Assembly: GCA_021464415.1 (NCBI GenBank)
Contig: CM038468.1
Coordinates: forward strand, 37,312,969 to 37,376,968
From: Lonicera japonica
Lineage: Eukaryota; Streptophyta; Magnoliopsida; Dipsacales; Caprifoliaceae
Direction of reading: 5' to 3'
DNA: 64,000 nt
Both the position numbers and the translations under genes were made by a program. The notes beneath the pieces were generated by a model that did no database searches, was not told the DNA's origin, and saw only the letters and a program-made list of their open reading frames with translations. Shown here piece by piece: positions 23,166 to 34,989 of this stretch. Every line of letters begins with the position of its first letter. Within the stretch, counting starts at the first letter, position 1.

Positions 23166-25613
23166 CTCACCTGATCTAATAAAAGGGCTTGGAAATAAGG
23201 GTAGTTTTGCGTCAACCTAGATTGTCATGATGATCTAATTGAAATTGGGCTTGGAAGCCATGATCTAGTTCTACGTACACATAACTATGATGAAAACTTA
23301 TACACTTTGATGACTCTCCCATTTAAACTAATGTATTAATTAATTAGCATTGTACTAAGAACACTTGTTAACATTTTTTAAATATTTCAAGCATAGAAAT
23401 TGTTTACATATTATTTTGCTACATGGGATAACCTGTGCCAAAGGCACTGTGATGTAACTAGACGGTGGCTCCAGTGTTCCAGACTGCTGGTGATAAGTTG
23501 GAGGAAGCTGAGGATGACATCAAGTCATCATGCCCCTTAAAACCAAGCTTATGAGATGGGTCGTGTCTCAGTCTTAGTGTGGCTAATCATGCTTTCGGGC
23601 TAGTTACTAATCATCAACAAAAGGCGTGATCAAAGAACATTTAATTATGTTAGGCAATAATATGACATGTTTTAGGAAAAACTTCCATATCCTACCATTC
23701 CATTGGCTATTTTCCCCTTTATTTTTCTCTCTATCAAAAGGACAAAGCCTTCAAATCGCATTTTTATGATTGGAACAAGGTGCTTAGAGAAGATGCAACA
23801 TGTTTCTGAGGTGAGGACAATATTAGTAACTTTCTTAAGTCTCTTAAACAATTTATGCGAACGGGGTGTACATTGAGGATGGTATTTCACTTGTTGTAGA
23901 TATTTCTGATTCTTTTACATATGGCATAGAAAATGAGAAAATTTATGGGCGAAGAACATAATAAGGTAGGAGAATTTGGTGGCGGAGTTTTCAAAGGCGG
24001 CAAGAACTAGAGGAGGAAGTTACAAGAGAATTTATTTTAGAAGGAAAAATTGCAATGCAACACCTAAAAAGTTAAGTTACCATTTTAGTGAGTTGTTAGC
24101 ATGCATTGCTAGCGAGCCAACATGATAACATTCTCATTACTATTCAAACAACATAAACTATTAAATTAAGTCATAAATACAAATAAAATATACAAACATT
24201 AAAAAAAACAAAGATTTTAATAAATCCAAAAAATGGCAAAACTTAGTAAGTCTTTTTCCAACATGATTTTACCACCCATTCATTCATCGAAGCAGCAAAG
24301 AAACAAATAAAGCATAATAACGGCTTATTTTTAGAGGTTCCAAAAGAGCAGAGAAACATCCAAATCACACTTAAAATCCTTTACATATATATGCAAACAT
24401 ACAAAAAGAACTTGTTACCCCTAAATCATGCTTTATCATATTAAGAAGCCATAATTACCTACTTTTTTTTCATCCCAACTCATGGTAATGAATTGAGAGT
24501 AATGAAAAGGAAAAAAAAAAGTGGCTGGAACTTCTAAAATTTGGTTTCACCGATATGATGTTTCATAAGAAGGTTAAGCCAGAAGGTAAAACTGCCCAAA
24601 AATTAAATGGGTGAATTAAAGCTAAATAAAGCCTCAATTCATGACCTAAAACATCATAAACATGACTAACCGTGAAAATTGAAAATCAATGCTGGGTAAA
24701 AACTTCCAAAAGCAATCTCTAAACCAACAGCAACTGCCCAGAAAAATAAATTGAAAGAATAAATAAATAGAAATTAGGAACCTAAACATATGTATACATG
24801 AATAAGAAGAGAAGGGGCGGCGAAAGTAAAATACCTCAATAAAATTAACCAAAATAAATTATTTGTGCATTATCTTTGTTTTTTATAGCAGCGGAAAATT
24901 TATTATTGGATTGGTTATTATGAAATGAATATTTTCCTTAAATGTAGTATATTATGTATCATTAGAATTTGCAGGACTAACTTTTTAATCCCAATTTTGC
25001 TATTTTTTTTCATTGTTTACTTTGCAATTATAATGCTTTATTTAGATAATACTATTTTCATGAAGCAATTGTTTTTTATTCCCTGCAATTACGAACATAT
25101 ATTGTCTCATATTAGCAATGGTCATCGTATGATCTATTTTGTTTCATATTTACTTGATTCTCCTGCATCGATTCCAAGGTTTTATTTTTTTACTGTTCCT
25201 CAGATTTTTTTCATTTATAATTTGTTCTTTTTATCAACCTGCACGACTATAGTACAGTCTTTTGTGGGATATTTTTTTAAGGCATAATCAATTTACACAT
25301 TTTTTCAATTCAACTTTTAAATATTATTTTTATTATTTCTATTATCATTTAACTTGAGCTCTGTTTATATGCTACATTCATCTTCATAAGTCATTATTAT
25401 TATTCTATGTGCTTCATTCATGTTCATGCTCTTCGAATTTAATGAGTTATAGGTGAAAAATTATATATAGTAACAAAAGACTACTTCAGAGTATGCATTT
25501 AATCTTCCATACAACAAGAAAAAAAATTCTACACTAACAAGAAACAACAATTATAATAAATGGCTATAGTTGGAATGGTATCACTTATATTACCCAATTG
25601 TATTATATAAGAT
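23166..25613. other. AT-rich intergenic sequence, no gene supported
   Basis: A 120-codon open frame at 24,925-25,287 (plus) is Phe/Ile/Leu-rich, as expected from AT-rich non-coding DNA, and has no recognisable domain. Nothing else stands out. Confidence 0.45.
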
Positions 25614-26098
25614 TATGTATAACTATGGTTGTCATTTTTAAACTGTAAACTGAAAACAGACCAACCGACCATTCTTCGGTCGATAATTAACCGACCAATT
25701 GGTTACCGACCTAACTCGGTTGCTGTTGCGGTTTCTTTTATCCATGTTTTCAGTTATTACCGACCGATTGACCAACAATTAAGGTACAACCTTTTTTTTT
25801 AATTTTAAACTGAGCATCACTTATTTTTTATAAACGAGCATCACTACAGTCAATGAGTAAATGGTAAATAATTAAATTTTACCCAAACCGTCACTTCCTC
25901 ACTTCATTTTTTTATTCCCAATTCCCATTTCCCCCACTCCGTTTCTCCCTCAAACAGTCAAACCCCTACTTCCTCAGTTCCTACTTCCTTCCTCGATTCC
26001 TCCATTGTTGTATAGGCCACGCCGCCACAGACCCACACGGCCACACCCACATTTCATAACTTTTAAACTTCATACTTCACACCCCCACATCCCCCACT

Positions 26099-27743
26099 AA
26101 TTATATTTAGGAAGGGTATATTAATACGAATTTGCTTAAATACTTCTTGAATTTTTTCAAACTGAACTTCCTTCATATTATCTTTTAGTCTTTAAGGAAA
26201 CGGGGCTTTAGGCACAAATTTTCTAACTTCAACTTCTTTTGATTCATTAGGGTTAAAGGTGGGTTTAAAATAGTTAATATAAATGTTTTACTCTTCGAGA
26301 ATACTTTCCTCGTATTTTTCCTCGAATTCTTTTCCATTACTTGTTGACATTCTAACTTGATTATCAATCTGGCGCCCTGATCGTAAAGTAGTGATTGCAT
26401 TAACTTGCCCTTGATTATGTTCAAAAGGTGGATTTTGAATTTGATTAACATTATTATTATTAATAGCACCTCTAGGATTATAGACAGGTTGACTAGGGAA
26501 TTTTCCTTTTTCTCCCTCTATTAACTGGTTAACTAACTGACCCATCTGGTTTTCTAAATGTTATTGCTTGAGTATTTATTAAAGTAGTATTTCTTACCTC
26601 ATTCATAAATAATTTCAAACTATCTTCTAGAGATGAAAATTATTTTTGTGTAACAAAAGATGTGGCATTATTCATGTTCACAAGAGCTCTAAAACTTGGT
26701 GGGTTCTGACGAGAGTTATTATTTTGATTTCCTATATCATTAATCGGTTGATTTTGGTACTATAAGAAATTTGGATGATTTCTTCACCCGGGATTATAAG
26801 TATCTGAATAAGGGTTGTGATTTAGCCTAAATTCATTCATAGCATTTAATTGTTCTGGATTGTCCCTGGTGTACCCTAACATAGATGGACATGATGCAGC
26901 TACATGCATAGGACTAACACAAACAGAGCATACCTCATTCTGCACAAGGTTTATCGAATTATTGGATAGTCTTATCGTTAAGGCTTCTAATTTTTTATTT
27001 AGACTATCTAATTGTCTTCTAGTTTTCACATCCTCATAAATTTCATAAATTCTCCCTTTTTAGGTTGAGATTGTATTCCCCTCTTAGAAAAGTCCCATTG
27101 TTGAGAACTTTCAGAAAAATTCTCTAAGAATTAGTAAGCTTCATCTTCATTTAGATTCAGAAAACTACCCATATTCATAGATTCAATCATATTTCGATTA
27201 GTTTGTGAAAATCTATTATAAAAATATTGAATTAATCTCCAAGTTTCAAAACCATGATGTGGACATCTAAGTAGTATATCTTTAAATCTTTCTCACGATT
27301 CAAAGAATTTTTCATTATATTCTTGGCAAAAATCAGTTATTTTTCTCCTAAGTTCATTATTTTTAGCCATAATAAAGAATCTTGCTAAAAATTTAGTAAC
27401 TAACCCATCTCATGTTGTGATAGATCTCGATGTTAAAGAATTTAACCAAGCTTTACCTTCTATTTTTTAGAGAAAAGGGGAATAAACGCAACCTAACGGA
27501 TTCATTAGAAAAATTTTGAAATCTAAAAGTAGCGCATATTTCTAAAAAAAATTTTATATGAAGATATGGATCTTCCATCTCTAAGCCATTAAAAGTAGGG
27601 AGTAATTGGATTACTTGTGGTTTTAATTCAAAATGAACAGCTGTAGTGGCCGGTAAAACAATGCACGAGGGAGGATTAGTAAATATAGGAGCAAATAGTT
27701 CTTTTAAAATCCTATTATCTTCACGTTCCGCCATCTTTAACAC
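26099..27743 (-). pseudogene. gypsy gag pseudogene
   Basis: Broken minus-strand frames follow the order of plant gypsy gag proteins. First comes a retrotransposon gag domain (DPYLHIKFFLEICATF, ESVRLRLFPFSLK) at about 27,650-27,460. Helical stretches with RFKDILLRCPHHGFE follow, then a CCHC zinc knuckle CSVCVSPMHVAASC at about 26,890-26,945. Near 26,360-26,420 is the conserved VNAITTLRSGRQ stretch. At least three stops or frameshifts interrupt it, so it is not functional. The sequence stops at the 13-bp border repeat near 26,099. Confidence 0.8.
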
Positions 27744-27862
27744 TTCTTCAAATAAATGATTAATCTCTGAATATTATATCCTATTAAGGCTCACTCTTTC
27801 TTGTTTCCAACAAACGCTCATAAACTAAACAATTCTTTTTTTAATAATTTTTTAATATTATG

Positions 27863-27915
<53 letters not shown>
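27863..27915. repeat. (AAT)n microsatellite
   Basis: About 17-18 uninterrupted trinucleotide repeats in the leader of the gypsy fragment. Confidence 0.95.
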
Positions 27916-27916
<1 letters not shown>

Positions 27917-28302
27917 TAAAAATCCTACTGGGGTTAAAAATAATTCTTATTTTTAGGATTAAATACAAATTTCTGATCTTGGAAAAAAGATAGAATTAAA
28001 GATTTGAATATATTAGAGGCTTGAATAAAAAGTTTATGGTGCCAAGTGTTGAATGTAGGACTTATTGTGAGCAAAACCCAACTTTTACCAACTAGGACAG
28101 AAAATTATATGTAAATTACTTACACCACTGTGTATATACTGTTTTGCCCAGATCCTTTAATTACTCCAAAATTAAATCAATTAACTTCTTCTTTTTTTGA
28201 AATAAATATAAATAAGAATAATCTGATTCTGTTTTTTTTAAATAATAATAATAAAACTAGTAAAAGGAATTTAATTACTAAATTAACAAGATTGGATTAG
28301 AT

Positions 28303-28320
28303 TCCCCAGTAACGGGGCCA
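28303..28320 (-). promoter_or_regulatory. tRNA-Asp-type primer-binding site of the gypsy fragment
   Basis: TGGCCCCGTTACTGGGGA lies seven bases inside the LTR. It differs at a few positions from the TGGCGCCGTTGCCGGGGA-type site of plant Athila/Tat elements. Confidence 0.75.
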
Positions 28321-28326
28321 AAAACT

Positions 28327-29748
28327 TGTTGTGATAAATTTTAATACTCGCAAACGCACGAATCAATTTATAATTAAGTGTATAAACGAGGTCAATCCCA
28401 CAAAGATTCAAACAGTATGTTTTATAATTATCTTATTAATGTTTCACTAAACTCCTAATCTAGTAAAGAAAAGTTCATGATAATCAAACAAATTAATTAA
28501 AATAAAGTAAAGCAAGTAAATTAAATAACTAAATAATATTAAGCAAGATAATAAAATTAATGAATTAATTGACTAGGATTTTGGAGTCATATATTTAATA
28601 TCATCTTCCTAAGTATTCATACTCATAAACTCTACTTTTATCTTGCACTAATTTGGTCTCTCAACTCTATTAAATGCAAAAAATAAAATCATTCAAGTTC
28701 AAGTAATTTATAGAATCCAATTACAATTCTTCCACAGCTAAACTTATGTATAAAATCAAAACACTCACTATATTCGTCAAAACACACCTTATATCCGTTC
28801 TTAACAAATCATAAGGTAAATCGAACAAAAAATAATGAGAATCCAATTTTATGTTTATCAATTAAAATAAACATCAAATAGGAAGAATTGTATTTAACAT
28901 TAAAGCATTAAATTGGTATAGTCACTTGGCATAAACACGTGCAACAGAATCAATTAAATATATTCATCCTAACCCTAGCACAAATTTACGCTAGCATGGA
29001 ATAAATTAAATAAACAATAAATAATAAAATTAAAGTAAACTTACTTGGCATTAAATAAATTAAAGAGTTAAATTAAACCTTCAATCTTCAAGTCTTTAAT
29101 AAAGCAAAAAAAAATAAAAAAAATAAAAAGAGGAGAGGAAAAGAGAGGCTTGCGGCACAATGTGCACGGCTAGTGTTGTTGGTTGCTATTGATCTAAATA
29201 TATAAGCCTCAATATATTTCCTAGTGCGCTTAGGTTTATGGTTGGTGATGCGCTTGAATCAATTAGGCTTTGTCCATTTCTATGACAAGTGGGGTGTCAT
29301 TAATTTAATTTGGTGGTTGGGCCTTCCTTTTTATTTTTATTGCTAGTGAGTGGGCTTGGGCCAATCTATTTGAATGCATACTATTGAATTTTCGTCATTT
29401 TTTTACTGTAGTATTTGCATCGTAATTTCAGACATCGAGATGGCTGAATTTGAAAAAATGTTGAACTGGAAAGTTATAACTCTCAAAATTCTCTTCAAAT
29501 TAGGCTCAAGAATCGCATTTTTTAGAGTTCCGAGTAAAAATTTATGCATCTGAAAGTATTGAACACTTTTAGGTGTCTTCACACACTTTAATTTCTCTAT
29601 TTTTTTCAATATTTTCCAATTATTTTCTAGCACCTAAAAAACAATAAAAAATATAAATATTAGTGACAATATATGCTCTTTAAATTATAAATTAACATAA
29701 TAAATTATACCAATTTCTTGGTACATCACCTATTCCGTTCACACTTCA
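28327..29748 (-). repeat. 5' LTR of the gypsy fragment
   Basis: The minus-strand start is taken as TGAAGTGTGAAC at 29,748 and the end as ATCACAACA at 28,327. The 3' part has the GGGATTGACCTCG and GATTCGTGCGTTTGCGAG stretches common near the end of such plant gypsy LTRs. The outer boundary is uncertain by some 20 bp because no partner LTR is present. Confidence 0.6.
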
Positions 29749-30597
29749 ATCACATCCCCCACTCTGTGCACAGTTCCTTTGTCTTTCACTTTCTCCATCG
29801 GCCTCATCTTCGGTAAGATACTAAAATTTCTATTTCCTTCTTTCAGATCCAATTATTTAATCTTCAATTTTATTTTAATTATAAAATCTTAAAATATGTA
29901 GTATGTGACAGCTGACAGATCTGTCTTATTATTGTGTATATAGATCGTTTGACCTTAATATATGTGCTCAATTTATTTTTTTCGATTTATTCTGCTTATT
30001 GCTTCGATCCACATAATTTCCACTTTACAGGTGGATTTGAGTTTGTTAATTAGTTATTTTTTCTATAGGTATTTTGATTTTGTATACGCAGATTTTAGCT
30101 CACTTAATGTTTTGATTAGTTGATTTTTTTGTCTGTTTTGAGTAAAATAATGAAAGAGTGAGAATTTTAGTTCTTTTTTCTTAAATACTAATTAGTGCCA
30201 GTGTTAAGTGTTAACTGCATTCAATGTTGGATATGGTAGATGTTTTTATATATTACTTGATTTGTGTCAAATTGATCCTATCACTTTCCTTTTTGGGTTG
30301 CTCAAATAGTCAAATTACTAGTACGTTTTCCTTTATGGTTATTGTTGAAAAGTAAGATTGAAAGAAAGAAAGTTGTATGGTATTTATATTATGAAATTCC
30401 TAATAGTTATGAATTCTTGTATTTATATTATGAATCATGCACATGATTTTGTTTTAATCTATTAATTTTGTTATGAATTCTTGTATTTATATTTTATATT
30501 ATGAAATTCTGTCTAATCTTATATTTTGATCTATTAATTTTGTTTACTTTTCAATTCTTAATTCTAACTTTTATGTGTTGGTTTCTTGTTTTTAAGA

Positions 30598-32740
30598 TGG
30601 AAGTACACAGACTCCTACTTTTCTTTTATCATGTCCTAATACAAATATTCCTCCTCATCCTCCTTTGCCTCCTCACGAAAATCAAAACCCACCCCAAATT
30701 ATTCCCGAAACACAAACTAATTATAATGATGATGAAACATAATATTATCATGGTGTACGAATTGAAGCATCGATTACAACTAGTAAGCCGAGCAGGGGTA
30801 ATAAAAGGAAAGCGAGTAAGGTGTGGTTGTATGTAACTAAGAAGGAATTTGTGGATAATTTTGGGGAAAATGATTATATTGCTATTTGCAGTGTATGTAA
30901 ACATGAAATGCCTGATAATACTAAGAGAAATGGGACAACCAGTATTAAAAATCATTTAGAGAAATATGAAGGCAGTGATCTTTGTAAAGACCATGATTCA
31001 AGTCAAGCAATGCTTACACAAGATAGCTTTGGGGGTTCGATGCTTTCTCACAATTTTGATTAAAACAGACTTCACAAGAAATATGTTGAATGGGTAATCA
31101 GGGCTGAGCAACCCTTTAGGGCGGTTGAGCATCCGATTTTCAAGGCTTTTATTAATGACCTCTAACCTAAATTCAAGATAGTTAGTAGGAAGCTAGTTGT
31201 AAAAGGGGTTTGGGATTTGTTTCTGATGGAAAAGGTAAAGATTATGAGTATGATAAGTGATTTGTGGGTAAGTATCACCACTAATACTTGGACCCCAATT
31301 CAAAATATAAATTACATGGCGGTGACCGCTCATTTCTTAGATAATGAGTGGAATTTATATAAGATAATCATTAACTTTATCAAAATCATATCTCATAAGG
31401 GTGGGGACATAGGGAGGGTTCACGATGGGTGTTTGAGTGATTGGGGCATTCAAAAAGTATTTAGCATTACCGTCAATAATGCTAGTGCTAATGATAAAGC
31501 GGTTGATTATATGAAGAGGGGGCTTAAGAGTCGTGGTACTCTTTTATTTAATGGCATTCACTTGCCCGTAAGATATGCATGTCACATCATTAATTTGACT
31601 GTCAAAGATGGAATGAAAGACCTCGTTTCATCAATAGAGGGCATACGAAATTGTGTGAGGTTTAATCACTCTTCCCAAGCTAGATTGGATATGTTTAGGT
31701 CGGTTGCTAGCTTAGAGAAGTTGGATAAGATGGCAGCTATCCCTATGAATGTTGTTACTAGGTGGAATGCAAACTTATGGGATGCTTAGCAGTGCATTTA
31801 AGTATAAGGACGTGTTTGATAGGATGGCGAAACAAAATGCACAATTTGAAGCATACTTTGAAGAATTGGTGAGTAAAGAGATTGATGGGAAAAACGTTTA
31901 AGCAAAGAGGGAGGGTCTTTCAGTTGAAGAGGATTGGGCAAGAGCGATGAGCGATGCCCACTTTTTCAAGAAATTTTATGATGCCACCATTAAATTAAGT
32001 GCAACAAAAACTCCAACATCAAATTTTATTTTATCAACCATGTTGACTTTGCAAGTAGAGATTGAAAATAAACTAAGGGATTTTCAAAATCCAACTTTAC
32101 AAAATGTGGCTTATTTTATGGAAATAAAGTTTGAGAAGTAATGGGGTTCAATTGATAATGTGAATTCAATTATCTTTGTAGCTCAAGCACTTGATCCAAA
32201 GTATAAGTTTGACATGATTGAATTGGGGTTGGAAAAAATTGAGGTGGGGGTTTCCAAAATTAAGCAAATCAAGGAGATACGATTAAACAACGCTTTAATG
32301 ACTTGCTTAAGGCATATAACGAAGAAAACGTAGAAGAAAGGCCAAGAGAAGTGTTTGTGGTGGATGATTCTAGTGCGGTGCAAGATGAAGATGATGTGGA
32401 AGCAATGTTTCGAACATAATTTATTAATAAAAGAAACACATTACAATGTATGGAGTAACAAATGAAGTTAGTAAGTACTTGAACGATCTATTTGAAAGCC
32501 CAAACAATGATGGGTTCAATCTTTTGGAGTAGTGGAAAGCGAATTCTTGTAGATATCCAATCATCTCTAAGATTACTAGGGATGTGTTTACTCTTCTTAG
32601 TTCTATCATTGCTAATGAAAATGCTTTTAGCCTTAGTTTGGGGGGGGGGGGGGAGGTTGTTGATCCTTTTAGGGCTTCCTTAACACCTAAAATGGTTGAG
32701 GCATTAGTGTGTAGTAGCGATTGGCTTAGAGGTGAATAAT
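30598..32740 (+). pseudogene. hAT transposase pseudogene (BED finger, RNase-H-like core, hATC domain)
   Basis: An acceptor-like TTTTTAAG precedes the coding start. The frame gives a Pro-rich leader, then a BED-type finger (KVWLYVTKKEF, AICSVCKHEM, SIKNHLEKYEG). The catalytic core follows (SDLWVSITTNTW, TAHFLDNEWNL, VNNASAND, VVTRWNANLWD). Further on are DPKYKFD and the C-terminal dimerisation domain (ITRDVFTLLSSIIANENAFS, then TPKMVEALVCSSDWL). At least five stops and frameshifts break it, and a run of 12 G lies at 32,641-32,652. In most hAT proteins the core stretch reads VDNAS. Here it is VNNAS, so a probable catalytic aspartate is also lost. The gene is dead, but every domain is still in order. 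Confidence 0.9.
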
Positions 32741-34800
32741 TTAAATTCCACAAAGAGCCCACGGAAGAAAAGGTTAAGTTCTACAAGTAACTTGAAAATG
32801 CTGAAATGGGTTAGTATATGTTATTTACTTATTTCAAGTTTCAATAATTTAATAAGTAAATTTGTACTATTTTTCAATTGTTAATTATCCAATTACTACT
32901 TACTAATGTTTGTTTTATGTCTAGATAGGGACAAAGTTCAACTTGGAGTTGGAGATTTGGAAAGTCAAAATCAAATGCCACCTTCTTCGGCTCAAGTTCA
33001 ATAACCACCTCACCCGGCTCCACATCCTCCTATTCCACATTCAAGAAGTCGAAGGGGTGGTCGAATCACAAAGAGGAGGGGTCGTCATTAGTTATTTAGT
33101 ACTTGGCTTTTGTGTGTGTGTGTGTGTTTTTTGTGTTGGCATGTTTGTACTTGTTTTTTTTTTATTTATTAAGGCTTGTTGGCATGTTTCTACTCATAAG
33201 TTATAACCTAAGCTTAATTAGTTAATTATTCTATTTTGGATCACAAAGAGTAATTAATTAATTACTCTTTAGTTTTGGACCTTTTAGAGCTTCCAGAGTC
33301 TGTATATGTTGTTCAGTTGCTGTGAAGGTGGATAGATGATAGATCAGTCGTCAGTGGGTGTTGGACTGCTAGTGCTAGAGCTAAAGTGTTGGATTGCTGG
33401 GTGTTTGGTGTTGCACTGCTGAGTACTAGGCTGTTGCTGCCTGCTACGGTGCGACGGTGCTACCTATTAGTGCTGGATTGGTGCGTTATTCTATATCTAA
33501 TAATCTAATATAATATTATTATAAATATTATAATTAGATACATGTAGACAGTAGCTTCTTTGGACAAGCTAATTTGCTTCGTTTATTTGTATATGTTATT
33601 GAATGGTGGTTGTGCTAAAAAATTGGAAAAAGAAGGTGTAGCAGCTGGCCCTTTAAACTTCTAAATTAATATATACTAATGACTTGTTCTAAAAGATTAA
33701 GAAGAAGCCTCCTCTACATCTGTGATATTTTAAAACTACCCTAGTCATTCATGTACTCGTATATAAGGGCTTAGAAATCTATTGCCATCTCAAGTTCTCA
33801 ACTGCCTGCTCCATTTGCTTTATTGCTTTCACCTTTCCCCCCAGCTTTCACCTTCTCATGTTCTTTGTCTGTAGTTAACCGATATTACTAACACGTTATA
33901 TATATGCAGATATATTCGTAAATGTAGGATTTTGATGCTTTAAGCAAGAGTTTTGTATTACTAATTACATAAGTGGGTCATATACAAATGACTAGTTAAT
34001 AGTTCAATTAGAATAATTCGTTTGCATTTATTTTGTTGTAAAGAACAAAATGAAAAATAGTTACTTTCAAACGATAATGTCCTATCTAGGTAGTCTTATG
34101 AATAATTGTGGTATTAGCTAATAGTTATGGCTAATATGTATCAAAAGGAAATTTCTTTATATGTTAACTGTACATAACTACACATGTTAATTGTTGAATA
34201 TTCTTTTGTTATACTCTCACATATCCCCTGCCCTTTAAACAAATTGATTTGTTTTTATGTATTTGGTTTTTTTGTAGGACCAAATGACAAATTGCTAATT
34301 TGCTACTTGCTATTGCCTAATTATTGATTTGCTGCTACTCAAATTCTATAATTTTGCAAGTGTTAAAAAATTTAAAGCCTCCACAGGCCACAACCAACTA
34401 GCCAAGCTGCCAAGGGCAGTTTCTCACTTTTTTTCCAACCTCCTTATTAGGTAATTTAGTTATGCTTATAAAATTTTGTCCATATTTAGTAAAAAAGTGT
34501 ATTGCTCAGTTTAGGGGTGGCCTTTATTCAATGAAATATGATTGGACAGTAGTATTTGAGAATTTTATCAAATGTGCATGTATTGTTCACTACTCAGTTT
34601 GTTAAGATTTTGAGAATTTGTCCATATTTAGTAAAAATTGGTATTGGTCGATTTATAAGGATTACCGACTGAACCAATCAAACACGTCGGTTTACCAACC
34701 AAGTCGGTTCAATTTTGGTTTCGAATATATAAAAACCAATTTGATCGGTTCGGTATACATACCAACCATGTTGGTTCGGTAACCGAACTGCAACCACCCT
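32741..34800 (+). other. 3' region of the hAT element
   Basis: Downstream of the transposase remnant. One possible small exon (32,930-33,085) encodes a Pro/Arg/Gly-rich tail after an AG acceptor. A (TG)n run lies near 33,111-33,127. The last 170 bp hold repeated GTCGG/CCGAAC subterminal motifs. Nothing else recognised. Confidence 0.45.
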
Positions 34801-34989
34801 TATGTATAACAAATGTACCTCGCTAATTAGAAAATACACTAACCTCACGAGAAAAGCTTTCGTCTAGGTTAAGGTTTGAGCGGTGAACACTCGATGAAGT
34901 AAGAACCTACGCGTATACAATTTGAGTTATCAAAAATATATAATAATATAAATATTTTGAATGTAAATTATAATATACATATATATGTG

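Larger units (their letters stand above)
26099..29748 (-). mobile_element. truncated Ty3/gypsy retrotransposon nested in the hAT element
   Basis: In order on the minus strand: one LTR of about 1.42 kb (29,748-28,327), a primer site, a leader with an (AAT)n run, and a gag region that breaks off at 26,099. No pol and no second LTR are present. The fragment is bordered on each side by the same 13 bp, CACATCCCCCACT (26,086-26,098 and 29,751-29,763). The gag resembles that of the Athila/Tat group. Confidence 0.75.
25622..34800 (+). mobile_element. 9.2 kb hAT transposon with exact 8-bp target duplication
   Basis: The left end ACTATGGTTGTC and the right end, read inward, AGGGTGGTTGCA align in register. 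Both are flanked by TATGTATA (25,614-25,621 and 34,801-34,808). Subterminal regions on both sides are full of CCGACC/GGTCGG and GGTTCGG motifs, as expected for transposase binding. The plus strand carries a decayed BED-type hAT transposase at 30,598-32,740. A truncated gypsy element at 26,099-29,748 is nested near the left end. Without it the element would be about 5.5 kb, which fits an originally autonomous hAT. Confidence 0.88.

Noticed and set aside
24925..25287. 120-codon open frame with hydrophobic stretches
   Set aside because: Composition is what AT-rich DNA yields by chance. There is no family resemblance, splice context or promoter.
31217..31789. 190-codon frame as a stand-alone host gene
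   Set aside because: It is one open piece of the hAT transposase core, with matching pieces before and after separated by stops, inside an element with target duplications.
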